Program-made: the position numbers and the translations under genes
Shown: piece after piece, positions 43,252 to 52,635 of the stretch
How the letters are laid out: the number at the start of each line of letters is the position of its first letter
Numbering within the stretch: the first letter of the stretch is position 1
Notes under the pieces: generated by a model
Told to the model about the DNA's origin: nothing
What the model saw: only the letters and a program-made list of their open reading frames with translations
The model's database searches: none
NCBI RefSeq assembly: GCF_008923205.2
Contig: NZ_WBMS02000038.1
Location: forward strand, 13,042-77,041
Source: Actinomadura physcomitrii
Lineage (GTDB): Bacteria > Actinomycetota > Actinomycetes > Streptosporangiales > Streptosporangiaceae
Reading direction: 5' to 3'
Length of the DNA: 64,000 nt

Positions 43252-44379
43252 TTATGTCCTGCCATGAGAGGGCTTGAGTAGCCATCTGCCCGTGGGTTCG
43301 ATCGCCCAATGGGTGAGCCGCCGCACCGGGTCGGTGCCGAGCAGCACGCCGGCGGCGAGCGCGCCCAGCGTGGCCGCGACCACCCCGGCCGGGGTGTTGA
43401 AGAAGTGCGCGTCCAGGACGCCGCCGTAGTCCAGCGTCTTCACGATCAGGCCGTGCAGCAGGTAGACGTACATCGTCCGGGTGCCGAGCGTGGTGTACCA
43501 GGCCCGGCCGCGCGGGACGGCCGCGAGGAACGCGGTGCCGAGGACGACCGCGAGCACCATCGCCAGCAGCCGGTAGGACATGCCCTCGACGGCGCTGAAG
43601 TGCATGTGCTCGTAGCCGCGGTTCCAGAGCAGGACCCCGTGCGCGATCTTGGGGACGACGGTGCCGCGCTCCCACACGTACGCGGCGGGCAGCGCCGCCA
43701 GCAGCACCGCGAGCCCGGCCCAGCGGGTCCAGCCGCGCCGGCGCGGGGCCTGCGCGAGCTCGGGCCTGATCGTCAGGCCGAGGACGAAGAACGGCAGCAG
43801 CGCCGCGGCCCGGCACAGCGTCGCGTCGGCGTTGAAGCTCCAGCTCCCGGCGATCAGCGACAGCGCCACCGACACCGCGACGGGGTGCCGCAGGTGCCCC
43901 CAGAGCGGGGCGCTCAGCCGCCACAGCACCAGCGCGACGAGGAACCACATCAGGAACTGGGGACGGAAAAGCTCGTGCAGCCGGAATTCATTTCCCCGGA
44001 CGAACACGAGCTGCAGCCGGTAAAGCACGGCGAAGATCACGTAGGGAACGACCAGGGTCGGAAAAACGCTGCGGAATTTGTCGGTCGACCGCATGAATCC
44101 GCGGGCGAAGTAACCGGAGACGAACACGAACACGGGCATGTGGAAGCCGTACACGACGGTGTAGGCGGCGTCCACCGCGTGGCTGTTCGCCCGCAGGACC
44201 TCCCAGACGTGCCCGACGACGACCAGCAGGATGAGGAAGAACTTGACGTTGTCGAAGTAGGCGTCGCGCGGGCGCGGCGGGGCGGGGGCCTCCGCGGCGG
44301 GGCGCGCGGCGTGCGCCGGCCCGCCGGCGGGAGGCCGGCCCGGCTCCTGGGGGCGCGGCTGAGGGAGGGTTTCCGTCAT
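43252..44379 (-). CDS. Membrane acyltransferase (OatA/Acyl_transf_3 type)
   Basis: The 375-residue protein has a proline/alanine-rich cytoplasmic N-terminus of about 38 residues and then about ten membrane helices. It begins RDAYFDNVKFFLILLVVVGHVWE, with the conserved histidine, then FHMPVFVFVSGYFARGFM and WFLVALVLWRLSAPLW; near the end it has YVYLLHGLIVKTLDYGG. This is the fold that O-acetylates surface glycans and wall polymers from acetyl-CoA. CGGAGAC precedes ATG 44379. It is 51% size-matched in layout to the next gene and probably arose by duplication, with different N-terminal tails. Confidence 0.87.
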   Translation of the reverse strand: MTETLPQPRPQEPGRPPAGGPAHAARPAAEAPAPPRPRDAYFDNVKFFLILLVVVGHVWEVLRANSHAVDAAYTVVYGFHMPVFVFVSGYFARGFMRSTDKFRSVFPTLVVPYVIFAVLYRLQLVFVRGNEFRLHELFRPQFLMWFLVALVLWRLSAPLWGHLRHPVAVSVALSLIAGSWSFNADATLCRAAALLPFFVLGLTIRPELAQAPRRRGWTRWAGLAVLLAALPAAYVWERGTVVPKIAHGVLLWNRGYEHMHFSAVEGMSYRLLAMVLAVVLGTAFLAAVPRGRAWYTTLGTRTMYVYLLHGLIVKTLDYGGVLDAHFFNTPAGVVAATLGALAAGVLLGTDPVRRLTHWAIEPTGRWLLKPSHGRT

Positions 44380-44540
44380 GTCTCCGAAGGATTCATTTCG
44401 TCCGTGACAACCGTTCACGTGCGGGCAGGGCGACTCTAGTCCGCGATCGGCGGCCCTGGGGCCGGATGAGAGATTGTTCCGGTTCCGTACGGCCGGTCCG
44501 CCGCGGCTCGGCCGCCGCGGCGGCGCGAGCGCGGGCCGGG

Positions 44541-45848
44541 CTAGCCGCGGCTCGGACGCCGCAGCGGGGTGAACACCCAGGTCATCTTGGGCTCCAGCGC
44601 CCAGCTCATGGCCCGGCGGACCGGAGGCGAGCACAGGAACGTTCCGACGACGCAGGCGCCGCAGATCACCGCGACGACGCCGCCCGGCGTGTGCATCCAG
44701 TCCGCACCCCACCAGCCGGTGAAGTTCAGCAGCCGGGTGACGAAGCCGTGCAGCAGGTAGCAGTACAGCGTCGTCGCGCCCAGCGCGGTGAACCAGTGCC
44801 GCTTGCGCGGGATCAGCGTCAGGAACGCGGCGACGAGCACGGTGGCGCACGCGAACATCGCCAGCCGCATCAGGGTGCCCTGGAAGTCGCCGACGCCGAG
44901 CTTGAAGTGCGGGTCCTTCCAGAAGATCCACCGCACCGACATGTGCTTCATCACCAGGTAGGAGCACGCCAGCCCGACCGCGAGGACGGCCGCGCCGATC
45001 GGCCGCGCGATGGGCCTCTTCAGCAGCTCGAAGTGCTCCGGCCGGAGCTTCAGGCCGAGGACGTAGAACGGCAGCAGCCCGAAGACCCGGTGGATGTCGA
45101 AGGTGCTGCCGAGGTCGCTCATGTACGACAGCAGGGCGAACCCCATCGCCACGGCCATCGGCCACCGGATCTGCTGCCACACCGGGGTGGACAGCCGCCA
45201 CAGGAACAGCGCGCACAGGAACCACGTCAGGTAGTACGGGCTCAGCAGGCTGATCTCCAGGTCGTGGCGGCCCGCCAGCCAGTCGTACAGCGAGTACGCG
45301 ATCTCGAACACCACGTACGGGACGCCGACGTTGGTGATGAGCTTGCGGGCCTTGCCCGGGGAGAACGTCCAGTTCCGGGAGAAGTAGCCGGTGATCACGA
45401 TGAACAGCGGCATGTGGAACATGTAGATGAAGATGTACAGGCCCTTGGCCATCGGGACGTTCTGCAGGTTGGCGATCGAGTGGCCCGACACCACCAGCAG
45501 GATCGCGAAGTACTTCGCGTTGTCGAAGAACGGGTCGCGCTCCTTGCGCGGCTTCGGCGGCGAGGAGATCCGGACCGGCCCGGAGCCCGCGCGCTCCCCG
45601 TCCGGGGGCGCCGCGCCGGTGGCCGTGCCGACGACCGTGCCGACTGCGCCGGCCATGCCCGCAGCGGCCGTCCCCGCCGCGCCGCCGGGGAACCCCGCGC
45701 CCGCGGCGGCGGGCGCCGCCACCGGATCGGGACGGGGGTCGGGGACGTCCGGTGCGCCCCGATCGTCCGGTGCTCGCTGGTCGTCCGCCGCCGGTGCGGC
45801 GGCAGGCGGTCCCGTCTCGGCCTCCGAGGGCCTGCTGCTGTACGTCAT
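44541..45848 (-). CDS. Membrane acyltransferase, second copy
   Basis: The 435-residue protein has a long low-complexity N-terminus (about 100 residues of Ala, Gly, Pro, Asp) before RDPFFDNAKYFAILLVVSGHSI. It continues with FHMPLFIVITGYFSRNWTF, YLTWFLCALFLWRLSTPVW, LPFYVLGLKLRPEHFE and TLYCYLLHGFVTRLL. The order and spacing of motifs match the acyltransferase at 43252, so both probably O-acylate the same or related polymer. A TTG at 45863 overlaps the stop of the LCP gene (TTGA); ATG 45848 is an alternative 15 bases on. I report the ATG, but coupling favours the TTG. Confidence 0.87.
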   Translation of the reverse strand: MTYSSRPSEAETGPPAAAPAADDQRAPDDRGAPDVPDPRPDPVAAPAAAGAGFPGGAAGTAAAGMAGAVGTVVGTATGAAPPDGERAGSGPVRISSPPKPRKERDPFFDNAKYFAILLVVSGHSIANLQNVPMAKGLYIFIYMFHMPLFIVITGYFSRNWTFSPGKARKLITNVGVPYVVFEIAYSLYDWLAGRHDLEISLLSPYYLTWFLCALFLWRLSTPVWQQIRWPMAVAMGFALLSYMSDLGSTFDIHRVFGLLPFYVLGLKLRPEHFELLKRPIARPIGAAVLAVGLACSYLVMKHMSVRWIFWKDPHFKLGVGDFQGTLMRLAMFACATVLVAAFLTLIPRKRHWFTALGATTLYCYLLHGFVTRLLNFTGWWGADWMHTPGGVVAVICGACVVGTFLCSPPVRRAMSWALEPKMTWVFTPLRRPSRG

Positions 45849-45859
45849 GGCCTGCCGGT

Positions 45860-47281
45860 TCAAGCCCCCTTGCAGATGTCGTCGTTGGCGCGGATCTCGC
45901 CCTGCTGCTTGGGGATGCCCCCCTTGGCGTTCTTCAGGGCCGTCCAGTTCGAGCCGACGACCAGGTCGACCACGCCCGGCTTCGCGCCCGTGGTGCGGGC
46001 CGTCGGAGCCGGCTTGCTCGGGATCAGCGCGGTGAGCGTCTGCGCCTGCTGGTCCGCCCCGGCACCGTACAGCACCTTGGTGGTGCTCGTCCGGGAGGCG
46101 TTGCCGCCGACCGACACCTGGAAGCCCTGCGCCTCCAGGTCGGAGGCGACGCGGCTGGCCTGCCCGGCGATGCCGCTGCCGTTGTAGACCCGCACCCGCA
46201 CCTGCTCGGGCTGGATCTTGGGGGCGGCCGACTTGGACTCGGTCGGCACCGTCTTGTCGTTGCGGACCGCCGCGAAGAACGGCTGCGCGGCCGAGGTCAG
46301 CACGACCCGGTTCGGGTCGGCCGGGTCGGGGCCGTTGGGCGTGGTGACGAAGCGCAGCTTGCCCGAGGTCATGCCCTGCATGCCCTGGGCGATCTTCAGC
46401 ATGACCTGCGGGGTCAGCTCCTTGTCGGTGGTGAGCGACTTGGTCGCCGCGTTCATCAGCGGGATCAGCTTGGTCGGGTTGCTCAGCACCCCGGCGCTCA
46501 TGGCCTTGTTCGCCAGCGCGCCCATGAACTTCTGCTGCCGCTTGATGCGGTCGAGGTCGGAGCCGTCACCGAGGCCGTGCCGGACGCGCACGTACGCCAG
46601 GGCGGTGTCGCCCTTGATGACGTGCCTGCCGCGGGACAGGTGCAGCTTGGACTTGGGGTCGTTCACGTCCTTCGGCAGGCAGACCGGGACGCCGCCGATC
46701 GCGCTCGTGATGGCCTTGAACCCGGTGAAGTCGACCTGCATGAAGTGGTCGATGCGGATGTCGGACAGGCCCTCGATCGTCTTGATGACGCAGGCCGCGC
46801 CGCCGATCGTGAACGAGGAGTTGATCTGCGCCTTCGGCTGGTCCGCCGACATGCCGCCCGCGTGCGTCTTGCACGGCGGGATGTGCACGATCAGGTCGCG
46901 GGGGAAGCTGATGCCCATCGCCTGGCTGCCGCCGGGGGACAGGTGCAGCAGGATCATCGTGTCCGAGCGCGGCGGGTCGTTCTTCAGCGACCGGCCGTAG
47001 CTGGCGTTGGCACCGGCGCGGGTGTCGGACCCCAGCAGGAGGATGTTCATCGCGCTGTTCAGCTTCTTCGGCCGGTTGGGGCCGATCGCCGAGTTGACGT
47101 CCTCGTGGTTGATGTTGCCCATCGCGCTGCGGTACAGGCCGTAGGCGGTGAGGGAGCCGGCCACCATGACCGCCGACATTCCGACGCACACCCAGCCGAG
47201 GATGCGCCAGCCGCGTCGACGATGCGCCGGCTGCGGATCGGCGTCGTCGACGTACTCCATGTACATCGGGTTGCTGTTCAT
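45860..47281 (-). CDS. LCP family glycopolymer ligase with LytR_C domain, second copy
   Basis: The 473-residue protein has a membrane segment at about residues 26-50 and an LCP domain: NILLLGSDTRAGAN, RSDTMILLHLSPGG, GISFPRDLIVHIPPC, NSSFTIGGAACVIKTIEG, RIDHFMQVDFTGFKAITSAIGG, YVRVRHGLGDGSDLDRIKRQQK. A LytR_C domain (about 355-450) ends the protein. Two extra cysteines in the LCP domain (HIPPCKTHAGG and GGAACVIKT) could form a disulfide outside the cell. It is immediately upstream of two acyltransferases in the surface-polymer locus and probably attaches their product to peptidoglycan. ATG 47281 follows CGGAGCCG. The 153-base upstream gap (47282-47434) should hold the promoter. Confidence 0.93.
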   Translation of the reverse strand: MNSNPMYMEYVDDADPQPAHRRRGWRILGWVCVGMSAVMVAGSLTAYGLYRSAMGNINHEDVNSAIGPNRPKKLNSAMNILLLGSDTRAGANASYGRSLKNDPPRSDTMILLHLSPGGSQAMGISFPRDLIVHIPPCKTHAGGMSADQPKAQINSSFTIGGAACVIKTIEGLSDIRIDHFMQVDFTGFKAITSAIGGVPVCLPKDVNDPKSKLHLSRGRHVIKGDTALAYVRVRHGLGDGSDLDRIKRQQKFMGALANKAMSAGVLSNPTKLIPLMNAATKSLTTDKELTPQVMLKIAQGMQGMTSGKLRFVTTPNGPDPADPNRVVLTSAAQPFFAAVRNDKTVPTESKSAAPKIQPEQVRVRVYNGSGIAGQASRVASDLEAQGFQVSVGGNASRTSTTKVLYGAGADQQAQTLTALIPSKPAPTARTTGAKPGVVDLVVGSNWTALKNAKGGIPKQQGEIRANDDICKGA

Positions 47282-47434
47282 CGGCTCCGTGTCCGGGGGC
47301 GCGGCCCGCTTTCAGGGGGTCGGTCGGCTTGGTCTGCTCTGCTGGAACGGTCTGTTCTGCTGACTCTGTCCTGTAGTGCTGTGACGGTGCTGGCCGTGGC
47401 TCGGTTGACAAAGCGCGGGCAAAGAGAGCGTAGG

Positions 47435-48331
47435 TCAGGCGAGCCGGCGCACGGACCCGGATGCGTCTTTCCATCCTGGCACTCCGGCCACCGCCGTCAC
47501 ATGCTCCAAGGTCACGCGTCGGTCTAGGGCGGCTTTGTCGAAGTTTCGTTGGATTATGACGGAAGCACCCGAGGCTAGTGGTGCGACCAGGCCGGCCATA
47601 ACCCCGTCGAGGGTCGTGAACGGCAGATCGGTGAGCAGCCGCGCGTCCGCGTCCAGCTCCCATTTCGCGGCGGCCGCGCGGGCCTCCGCGACCAGCTCCG
47701 CGCCGGTCAGTGTGGTCTTTGTCACAGTGAGGGCGGGCAGATCGGGGCTCACCTCGGGGCCCGCCGCGAACCGGTCGCCGTACGAGCGGACCTCCGCCGC
47801 GTAGTCGGTGACGCCCACCGGGCAGTCGGCGAGCGGCCCGCCGAGCGGGTGCAGCGAGAGCCCGACGATCTCCTCCGCCTCGGCGTCCACGCCCGGGTCC
47901 GCGAGCACCACGTCCAGCACCTCCTCGGCCGCCGCCAGGAGGTACGGCCCGGACGCCCCGAGCGGTTCGGACCCGGCCGCCGCGCGCTCCAGCACCGTCG
48001 CCGGGTCGACCGGCTCGGCCACGAGCCCCGCCGACCAGCAGGCCATCAGCCACACCGCGGTCTGCCAGTGCGGCGGCAGCGCCAGCACGACGCGCCCGCC
48101 CGGTTCCGCCGCCAGCCCGTCCACCAGGAAGTTCGCGGTCTTGGCCACCCAGTTGTCGAACGTCCGGGCCGACAGCTCGACGCGCTCGGCGCCCGGGAGG
48201 TCGGTCGGGGTCGGTTGGTCGGGGCGAACACGGTCGTCGTAGTAGGTGACGAGCGGGCGGGACGGGTCGCCGGCCAGCCGCAGGCGCAGCAGATCGGCGG
48301 GTCCGGGCACGGCGGGTTCGCGGTGGCTCAT
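47435..48331 (-). CDS. TIGR03089 family protein (truncated AMP-binding fold)
   Basis: The 298-residue protein fits the TIGR03089 family of actinobacteria: ADLLRLRLAGDPSRPLVTYYDD, VELSARTFDNWVAKTANFLVDGL, RVVLALPPHWQTAVWLMACW. It resembles the N-terminal half of an acyl-CoA synthetase but lacks the ATP-binding loop and the C-terminal lid domain, so it is unlikely to activate acids itself. Near its end it has DLPFTTLDGVMAGLVAPLASG. The function is unknown. It is divergent from the GT-C gene across 107 bases. Its place next to the LCP/acyltransferase operon is consistent with, but does not show, a role in wall polymers. Confidence 0.83.
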   Translation of the reverse strand: MSHREPAVPGPADLLRLRLAGDPSRPLVTYYDDRVRPDQPTPTDLPGAERVELSARTFDNWVAKTANFLVDGLAAEPGGRVVLALPPHWQTAVWLMACWSAGLVAEPVDPATVLERAAAGSEPLGASGPYLLAAAEEVLDVVLADPGVDAEAEEIVGLSLHPLGGPLADCPVGVTDYAAEVRSYGDRFAAGPEVSPDLPALTVTKTTLTGAELVAEARAAAAKWELDADARLLTDLPFTTLDGVMAGLVAPLASGASVIIQRNFDKAALDRRVTLEHVTAVAGVPGWKDASGSVRRLA

Positions 48332-48438
48332 GGGGCGAGCGTAGAGCCCCGTGACCGGCCGGGACTCGCCGACCGGCCGTTCCCGCTACGCTCCGCACCG
48401 ATGGATGACCACGGATCGGACGAGCGCGGGGCGGGTGC

Positions 48439-50481
48439 ATGAACGCGGGTCGGCTGCTCGCCCGGACCACCGTGGCCCCGGCGCTGCTCGTCGCGGCCTG
48501 GCTCGCGGTGGCGCTTCCGCTGCTGATGGGCGGGGTGTTCCGGCCGGGCCCGGCGATCGCGCTGTGGGTGCCGGTCGGCGCGGCGGCGCTCTGGCTCGGC
48601 CTGCGGCGGCGCCCCCGCGACGACGACGCCGGACGCGACGGGCCGCTCGGCCCCGCGCCGTGGTGGTCGGCGGCCGGGGTGGTCGCGGTCGCCGCCGCGT
48701 TCCTGGTGTTCGAGGCGCTGATGTGCTCCGAGCAGATCATCGTCCGCCGCGACCCCGCCTCCTACGTGCAGTTCGCGACCTGGCTGACGGACCACGGCTC
48801 GCTGCCGATCCCGGAGCTGCGCGGGGCGTTCGGCGGCGGCGACCCCGTGCTCAGGTTCGACAGCCCCGCCTTCTACGCGCACGGCGGCTCGGTCGTCCCG
48901 CAGTTCATGGCGGGCCTGCCGATGATTCTCGCGCTCGGCGGCTGGGCGGGCGGCACGCACGGGATGCTGCTGATGGCGCCGCTGCTCGGCGCCTGCAGCG
49001 TGCTGGCGTTCGGCGGGCTCGCCGCGCGGCTCGTCGGCCCCCGCTGGGCGCCCGCCGCGGCGCTCCTGCTGGCGCTGACCCTGCCGATGCTGTGGGTGTC
49101 GCGGTCCACCTTCAGCGAGCCGCCCGCTCTGATCCTGCTGCTCGGCGGGCTGTCGCTGCTGCACGACGCCCGGACCGAGCGTCCGCGCAGTGCCCTGGTG
49201 AAGGCGTTCCTCGGCGGCCTCGCGCTCGGGCTGATCGTGCTCGTCCGGATCGACGGGATCCGCGACATCCTGCCCGCCGTGGTGTACGCCGGGCTGCTCG
49301 TCGCGCGGCGGCGCCGCACCGGCTACGCCCTCGCCGGCGGGCTCGCCCTCGGCGCGGCCGCCGGGCTCGCCGAGGGCTACCTCAAGTCCCGCCCGTACCT
49401 GGACTACCTGCACGCCTCGCTCGACCCGCTGCTGGTGATCTCCGGCGCGATCGTGGCCGCGACGGCGCTGATGGTCGTCCTCCTGCGCTGGAACGCCACC
49501 GGCCGCCGGCTGCGGGCGGCCGGGGCGGCGGCCGGGCGCGGTCGGCTGCCCGGCGCCGCCGCGATCCTCACCGCGCTGGTCATGGTCGGGTTCGCCGTCC
49601 GGCCGCTCGTGCAGACCGTCCGCCGCGTCCCGACCAACACCGACGACCGGCTGAACGCCCAGTTCATCGAGGCCGTCCAGAAGATCGACCGGTTGCCGCT
49701 CGACGGCACCCGGCAGTACTCGGAGCTGTCGCTGTACTGGGTCGTCTGGTACATCGGCATCCCCGCGCTGCTGCTCGCCACGTTCGGCGCGGCGCTGCTG
49801 GTACGGCGGCTGATGCGCCGCCAGTCGCCGGAGTGGCTGCTGCCGTACGCGGTCATCGTGTGGACGACCGTCCAGGTGCTGGTCAGGCCCGGCATCACCC
49901 CCGATCACCCGTGGGCGTCCCGCCGGCTGATCGGGCTGGTCATCCCCGGGCTGCTGCTTTTCACGGTGTTCGCGGCGGCGTGGATCACCAAGCGGCTGCG
50001 GCGGATCGGCTACTCCCGCAAGGTCGTGCGGGCGACCGCGGTGATCGGCGTCGCGCTGATGCTGGTGCCGATCGTCATCACCTCGGCCGCGTACATGGTG
50101 GGACGGACCGACCAGAAGGAGGTCGGCGCCGTGAACGCGATGTGCGACCGGCTCGGGCCCGGCCGCTCCGTCGTCGTCGTCGAGGTCGGGACGGCCGACC
50201 GGTTCCTGCAGGTCCTGCGCGGGATGTGCGGGCTGCCGGCCGCGCGGGCCGCCACGTTCGCCGAGCAGTCCGACGTCCGCCGCGTCATCGGGAAGATCGA
50301 CGGTGCCGGGCGGCGTCCGGTGGTCATGGGGTCGAAGCCGGAGCAGGTGGCGCCCTACGGCCGCCCGCGCCAGATCATGCGGCTGCGCACCCGGCAGGAC
50401 GGCCGCACGCTCGACGAACCGCCGGGCGGGTCCTGGGGCCTCGCCATCGACGTGTGGATCGCCGAGCCGACGGCCCCCTGA
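48439..50481 (+). CDS. Multi-pass membrane protein, GT-C (GT39-like) glycosyltransferase
   Basis: The 680-residue protein has about 13 membrane segments. An early extracytoplasmic loop has IIVRRDPASYVQFATWL, with acidic and basic residues in the place of the GT-C catalytic loop. Further on come WVSRSTFSEPPALILLLGGL, VRIDGIRDILPAVVYAG and, late, RPGITPDHPWASRRLIGL. The last 130 residues are a soluble alpha/beta domain (VVVVEVGTADRFLQVLRGMCG). It resembles dolichyl/polyprenyl-phosphate-sugar transferases that act outside the membrane. The donor and acceptor are unknown. The GT2 gene that follows (50576) could make its polyprenyl-phosphate donor. Confidence 0.75.
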   Translation: MNAGRLLARTTVAPALLVAAWLAVALPLLMGGVFRPGPAIALWVPVGAAALWLGLRRRPRDDDAGRDGPLGPAPWWSAAGVVAVAAAFLVFEALMCSEQIIVRRDPASYVQFATWLTDHGSLPIPELRGAFGGGDPVLRFDSPAFYAHGGSVVPQFMAGLPMILALGGWAGGTHGMLLMAPLLGACSVLAFGGLAARLVGPRWAPAAALLLALTLPMLWVSRSTFSEPPALILLLGGLSLLHDARTERPRSALVKAFLGGLALGLIVLVRIDGIRDILPAVVYAGLLVARRRRTGYALAGGLALGAAAGLAEGYLKSRPYLDYLHASLDPLLVISGAIVAATALMVVLLRWNATGRRLRAAGAAAGRGRLPGAAAILTALVMVGFAVRPLVQTVRRVPTNTDDRLNAQFIEAVQKIDRLPLDGTRQYSELSLYWVVWYIGIPALLLATFGAALLVRRLMRRQSPEWLLPYAVIVWTTVQVLVRPGITPDHPWASRRLIGLVIPGLLLFTVFAAAWITKRLRRIGYSRKVVRATAVIGVALMLVPIVITSAAYMVGRTDQKEVGAVNAMCDRLGPGRSVVVVEVGTADRFLQVLRGMCGLPAARAATFAEQSDVRRVIGKIDGAGRRPVVMGSKPEQVAPYGRPRQIMRLRTRQDGRTLDEPPGGSWGLAIDVWIAEPTAP

Positions 50482-50575
50482 CGCCGCCCCGCCGGGGCGC
50501 TCGCACGCGGCGTCCATGTTCCGTGTCGGCCGGTGAGTCGGCCGGGGCGCGCCGTTGCGAGTATTCTCGCCGTGC

Positions 50576-51544
50576 GTGAGTACCCAGCCCGCCGAGCCCG
50601 CGCAGCGGCCCGCACCCGAAGCCGCCGAGCCGAGCGACCCCGTGAGCGATGCCGCGCCTGTCCACGTGACCATCGTCCTGCCCTGCTACAACGAGCAGGA
50701 CCACGTGATCGACGAGGTCGAGCGGATCACGAAGGCCATGGACAACAGCGGCAAGAGCTACGAGCTGCTGGCGGTCGACGACTGCTCCACCGACGCGACG
50801 CTCGCCCGGCTGGAGGAGGCGGCGCCCCGCTTCCCGCACATGCGGGTCATGGCGTTCCAGCACAACAGCGGGTCCGGGACGGTCCGGCGGATCGGCTCCC
50901 AGCAGGCCCGCGGCGACATCGTCGTGTGGACCGACGCCGACATGTCGTACCCGAACGAGCGGATCCCCGACCTCGTCGACCTGCTCGACGGCGACCCGTC
51001 CATCGACCAGGTCGTCGGGGCGCGGACCACCGAGGAGGGCACGCACAAGCTGCTGCGCGTCCCCGCGAAGTGGTTCATCCGCAAGGTCGCCGAGCGGCTC
51101 ACCAACTCCAAGATCCCCGACCTGAACTCCGGGCTGCGCGCGTTCCGCCGCGAGGTGTCCCTGCCCTACCTGCGGCTGCTGCCGCCCGGGTTCTCCTGCG
51201 TCACCACGATCACGATCGCGTTCCTGTCGAACCAGCACCCCGTGCACTACCTGCCGATCGAGTACGCCAAGCGGGCCGGCAAGTCGAAGTTCCACTTCAC
51301 CAAGGACGCCTACCGCTACATCCTGCAGGTGCTGCGGATGGTGATGTACTTCAACCCGCTCAAGGTGCTGATGCCGCTCGCCCTCTGGCTGATCGGGATC
51401 GGGCTGCTCAAGGGCGTGTTCGACATGGCGGTGCACTTCGGCTACTTCGCCAACAACACCATCATGATCTTCGTGACGGGGTTGATCATCGCCTCGCTGG
51501 CGCTGCTGGCCGACCTGATCGTCCGATCGCGCGGCGACGTCTAG
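50576..51544 (+). CDS. Polyprenyl-phosphate glycosyltransferase-like GT2 protein
   Basis: The 322-residue protein has VHVTIVLPCYNEQDHVIDEV, LAVDDCSTDATLARL, NSGSGTVRRIGSQQA, the donor motif WTDADMSYPNERI and NSGLRAFRREVSLPY, like dolichyl-phosphate mannose/glucose synthases. Two C-terminal hydrophobic segments (PLALWLIGIGLLKGVFDMAV and IMIFVTGLIIASLALLADL) anchor it. It probably loads a sugar onto polyprenyl phosphate for the GT-C enzyme encoded just upstream. GTG 50576 lies eight bases after a TATTCT box (50562-50567) with no ribosome site, which fits a leaderless transcript. The stop overlaps the next GTG (TAGTG). Confidence 0.88.
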   Translation: MSTQPAEPAQRPAPEAAEPSDPVSDAAPVHVTIVLPCYNEQDHVIDEVERITKAMDNSGKSYELLAVDDCSTDATLARLEEAAPRFPHMRVMAFQHNSGSGTVRRIGSQQARGDIVVWTDADMSYPNERIPDLVDLLDGDPSIDQVVGARTTEEGTHKLLRVPAKWFIRKVAERLTNSKIPDLNSGLRAFRREVSLPYLRLLPPGFSCVTTITIAFLSNQHPVHYLPIEYAKRAGKSKFHFTKDAYRYILQVLRMVMYFNPLKVLMPLALWLIGIGLLKGVFDMAVHFGYFANNTIMIFVTGLIIASLALLADLIVRSRGDV

Positions 51545-52635
51545 TGCGGATCGCGATCGTCGGCCCCGCCTTCCCGTACAAGGGGGGCGGCGCCCACCAC
51601 ACCACCGAGCTGGCGCGGCGGCTCGCCGCCGCCGGGCACGACGTCGCCATCGAGTCGTGGCGCGCCCAGTACCCCGGCTTCCTCTACCCGGGGCAGCAGA
51701 CGATCTCCGAGCCGGAGGGCGAGCCGTTCCCCGGCACCCGGCGCCGCCTCGACTGGCGCCGCCCCGACGGCTGGTACCGCACCGGCCGCGCCCTGCGCGC
51801 GCACGACCTGGTCGTCCTCGCGGTGCTGAGCCCCGTCCAGGTGCCGTCCTACCTGGGCATACTCGCCGGTCTGCGGCGCCGGACGCCCGTCGTGGCGCTG
51901 TGCCACAACGTGCTGCCGCACGAGCGCAAGGCCTACGACGAGCCGCTGATGAAGCGGCTGCTGCGCAAGGCCGACGGCGTCCTCGTCCATTCGGAGGCGC
52001 AGGCGGAACTGGCGCGGGGGCTGGCGCCGCGTCCCGTCCGCGTCGCGGAGATGCCCGCGCACCTGCCCGCGTCCGGCGGTGCGCCCGCCGATGGCGGCAA
52101 GGTGCGGCGGCGGCTGCTGTTCTGGGGGATCGTCCGGCCGTACAAGGGCCTGGACGTGCTGCTGCGCGCGCTCGCCGAGGGCCCCGGCGACGTCGCGCTG
52201 ACCGTCGCCGGCGAGTTCTGGGGCGGCCTCGACGAGACCCGCGAGCTGATCCGGTCGCTCGACCTGGCGTCCCGGGTGGACCTGCGGCCCGGCTACGTGC
52301 CCGCCGCGGACGTCCCCGGCCTGTTCGCCGCCGCGGACGCGCTCGTCCTGCCGTACCGGACGGCCACCGCGTCGCAGAACGTGTGGATGGCCTACGAGCA
52401 CGGCCTCCCGGTGATCGCGACGGACGTCGGCGCGTTCGCCGAGCAGGTCCGCGACGGCGTCGACGGGCTGATCTGCCCTCCCGGCGACGTGCCGGGCCTG
52501 GCGGAGGCCATCACCCGGTTCTACGCGCCGGGGGAGCCGGAGCGCCTGCGCTCCGGCGTCCGCCCGGTCGACCACGGCCCGGTCTGGGCCGCCTACCTGG
52601 AGGCGCTCACCGCGCTCACAGGTGCGGCTCGATGA
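51544..52635 (+). CDS. GT4 family glycosyltransferase
   Basis: The 363-residue protein has a GT-B fold: RIAIVGPAFPYKGGGAHHTT, VVALCHNVLPHERKAYDEPL, LLRKADGVLVHSEAQAELA, then LLFWGIVRPYKGLDVLLRAL, LTVAGEFWGGLDETR and a donor loop with TASQNVWMAYEHGLPVIATD. It is cytoplasmic. The start codon shares its G with the previous stop (TAGTG), so it is co-translated with the GT2 gene. The 3' end overlaps the convergent trxA gene by 20 bases. The sugar is not known. Confidence 0.88.
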   Translation: MRIAIVGPAFPYKGGGAHHTTELARRLAAAGHDVAIESWRAQYPGFLYPGQQTISEPEGEPFPGTRRRLDWRRPDGWYRTGRALRAHDLVVLAVLSPVQVPSYLGILAGLRRRTPVVALCHNVLPHERKAYDEPLMKRLLRKADGVLVHSEAQAELARGLAPRPVRVAEMPAHLPASGGAPADGGKVRRRLLFWGIVRPYKGLDVLLRALAEGPGDVALTVAGEFWGGLDETRELIRSLDLASRVDLRPGYVPAADVPGLFAAADALVLPYRTATASQNVWMAYEHGLPVIATDVGAFAEQVRDGVDGLICPPGDVPGLAEAITRFYAPGEPERLRSGVRPVDHGPVWAAYLEALTALTGAAR

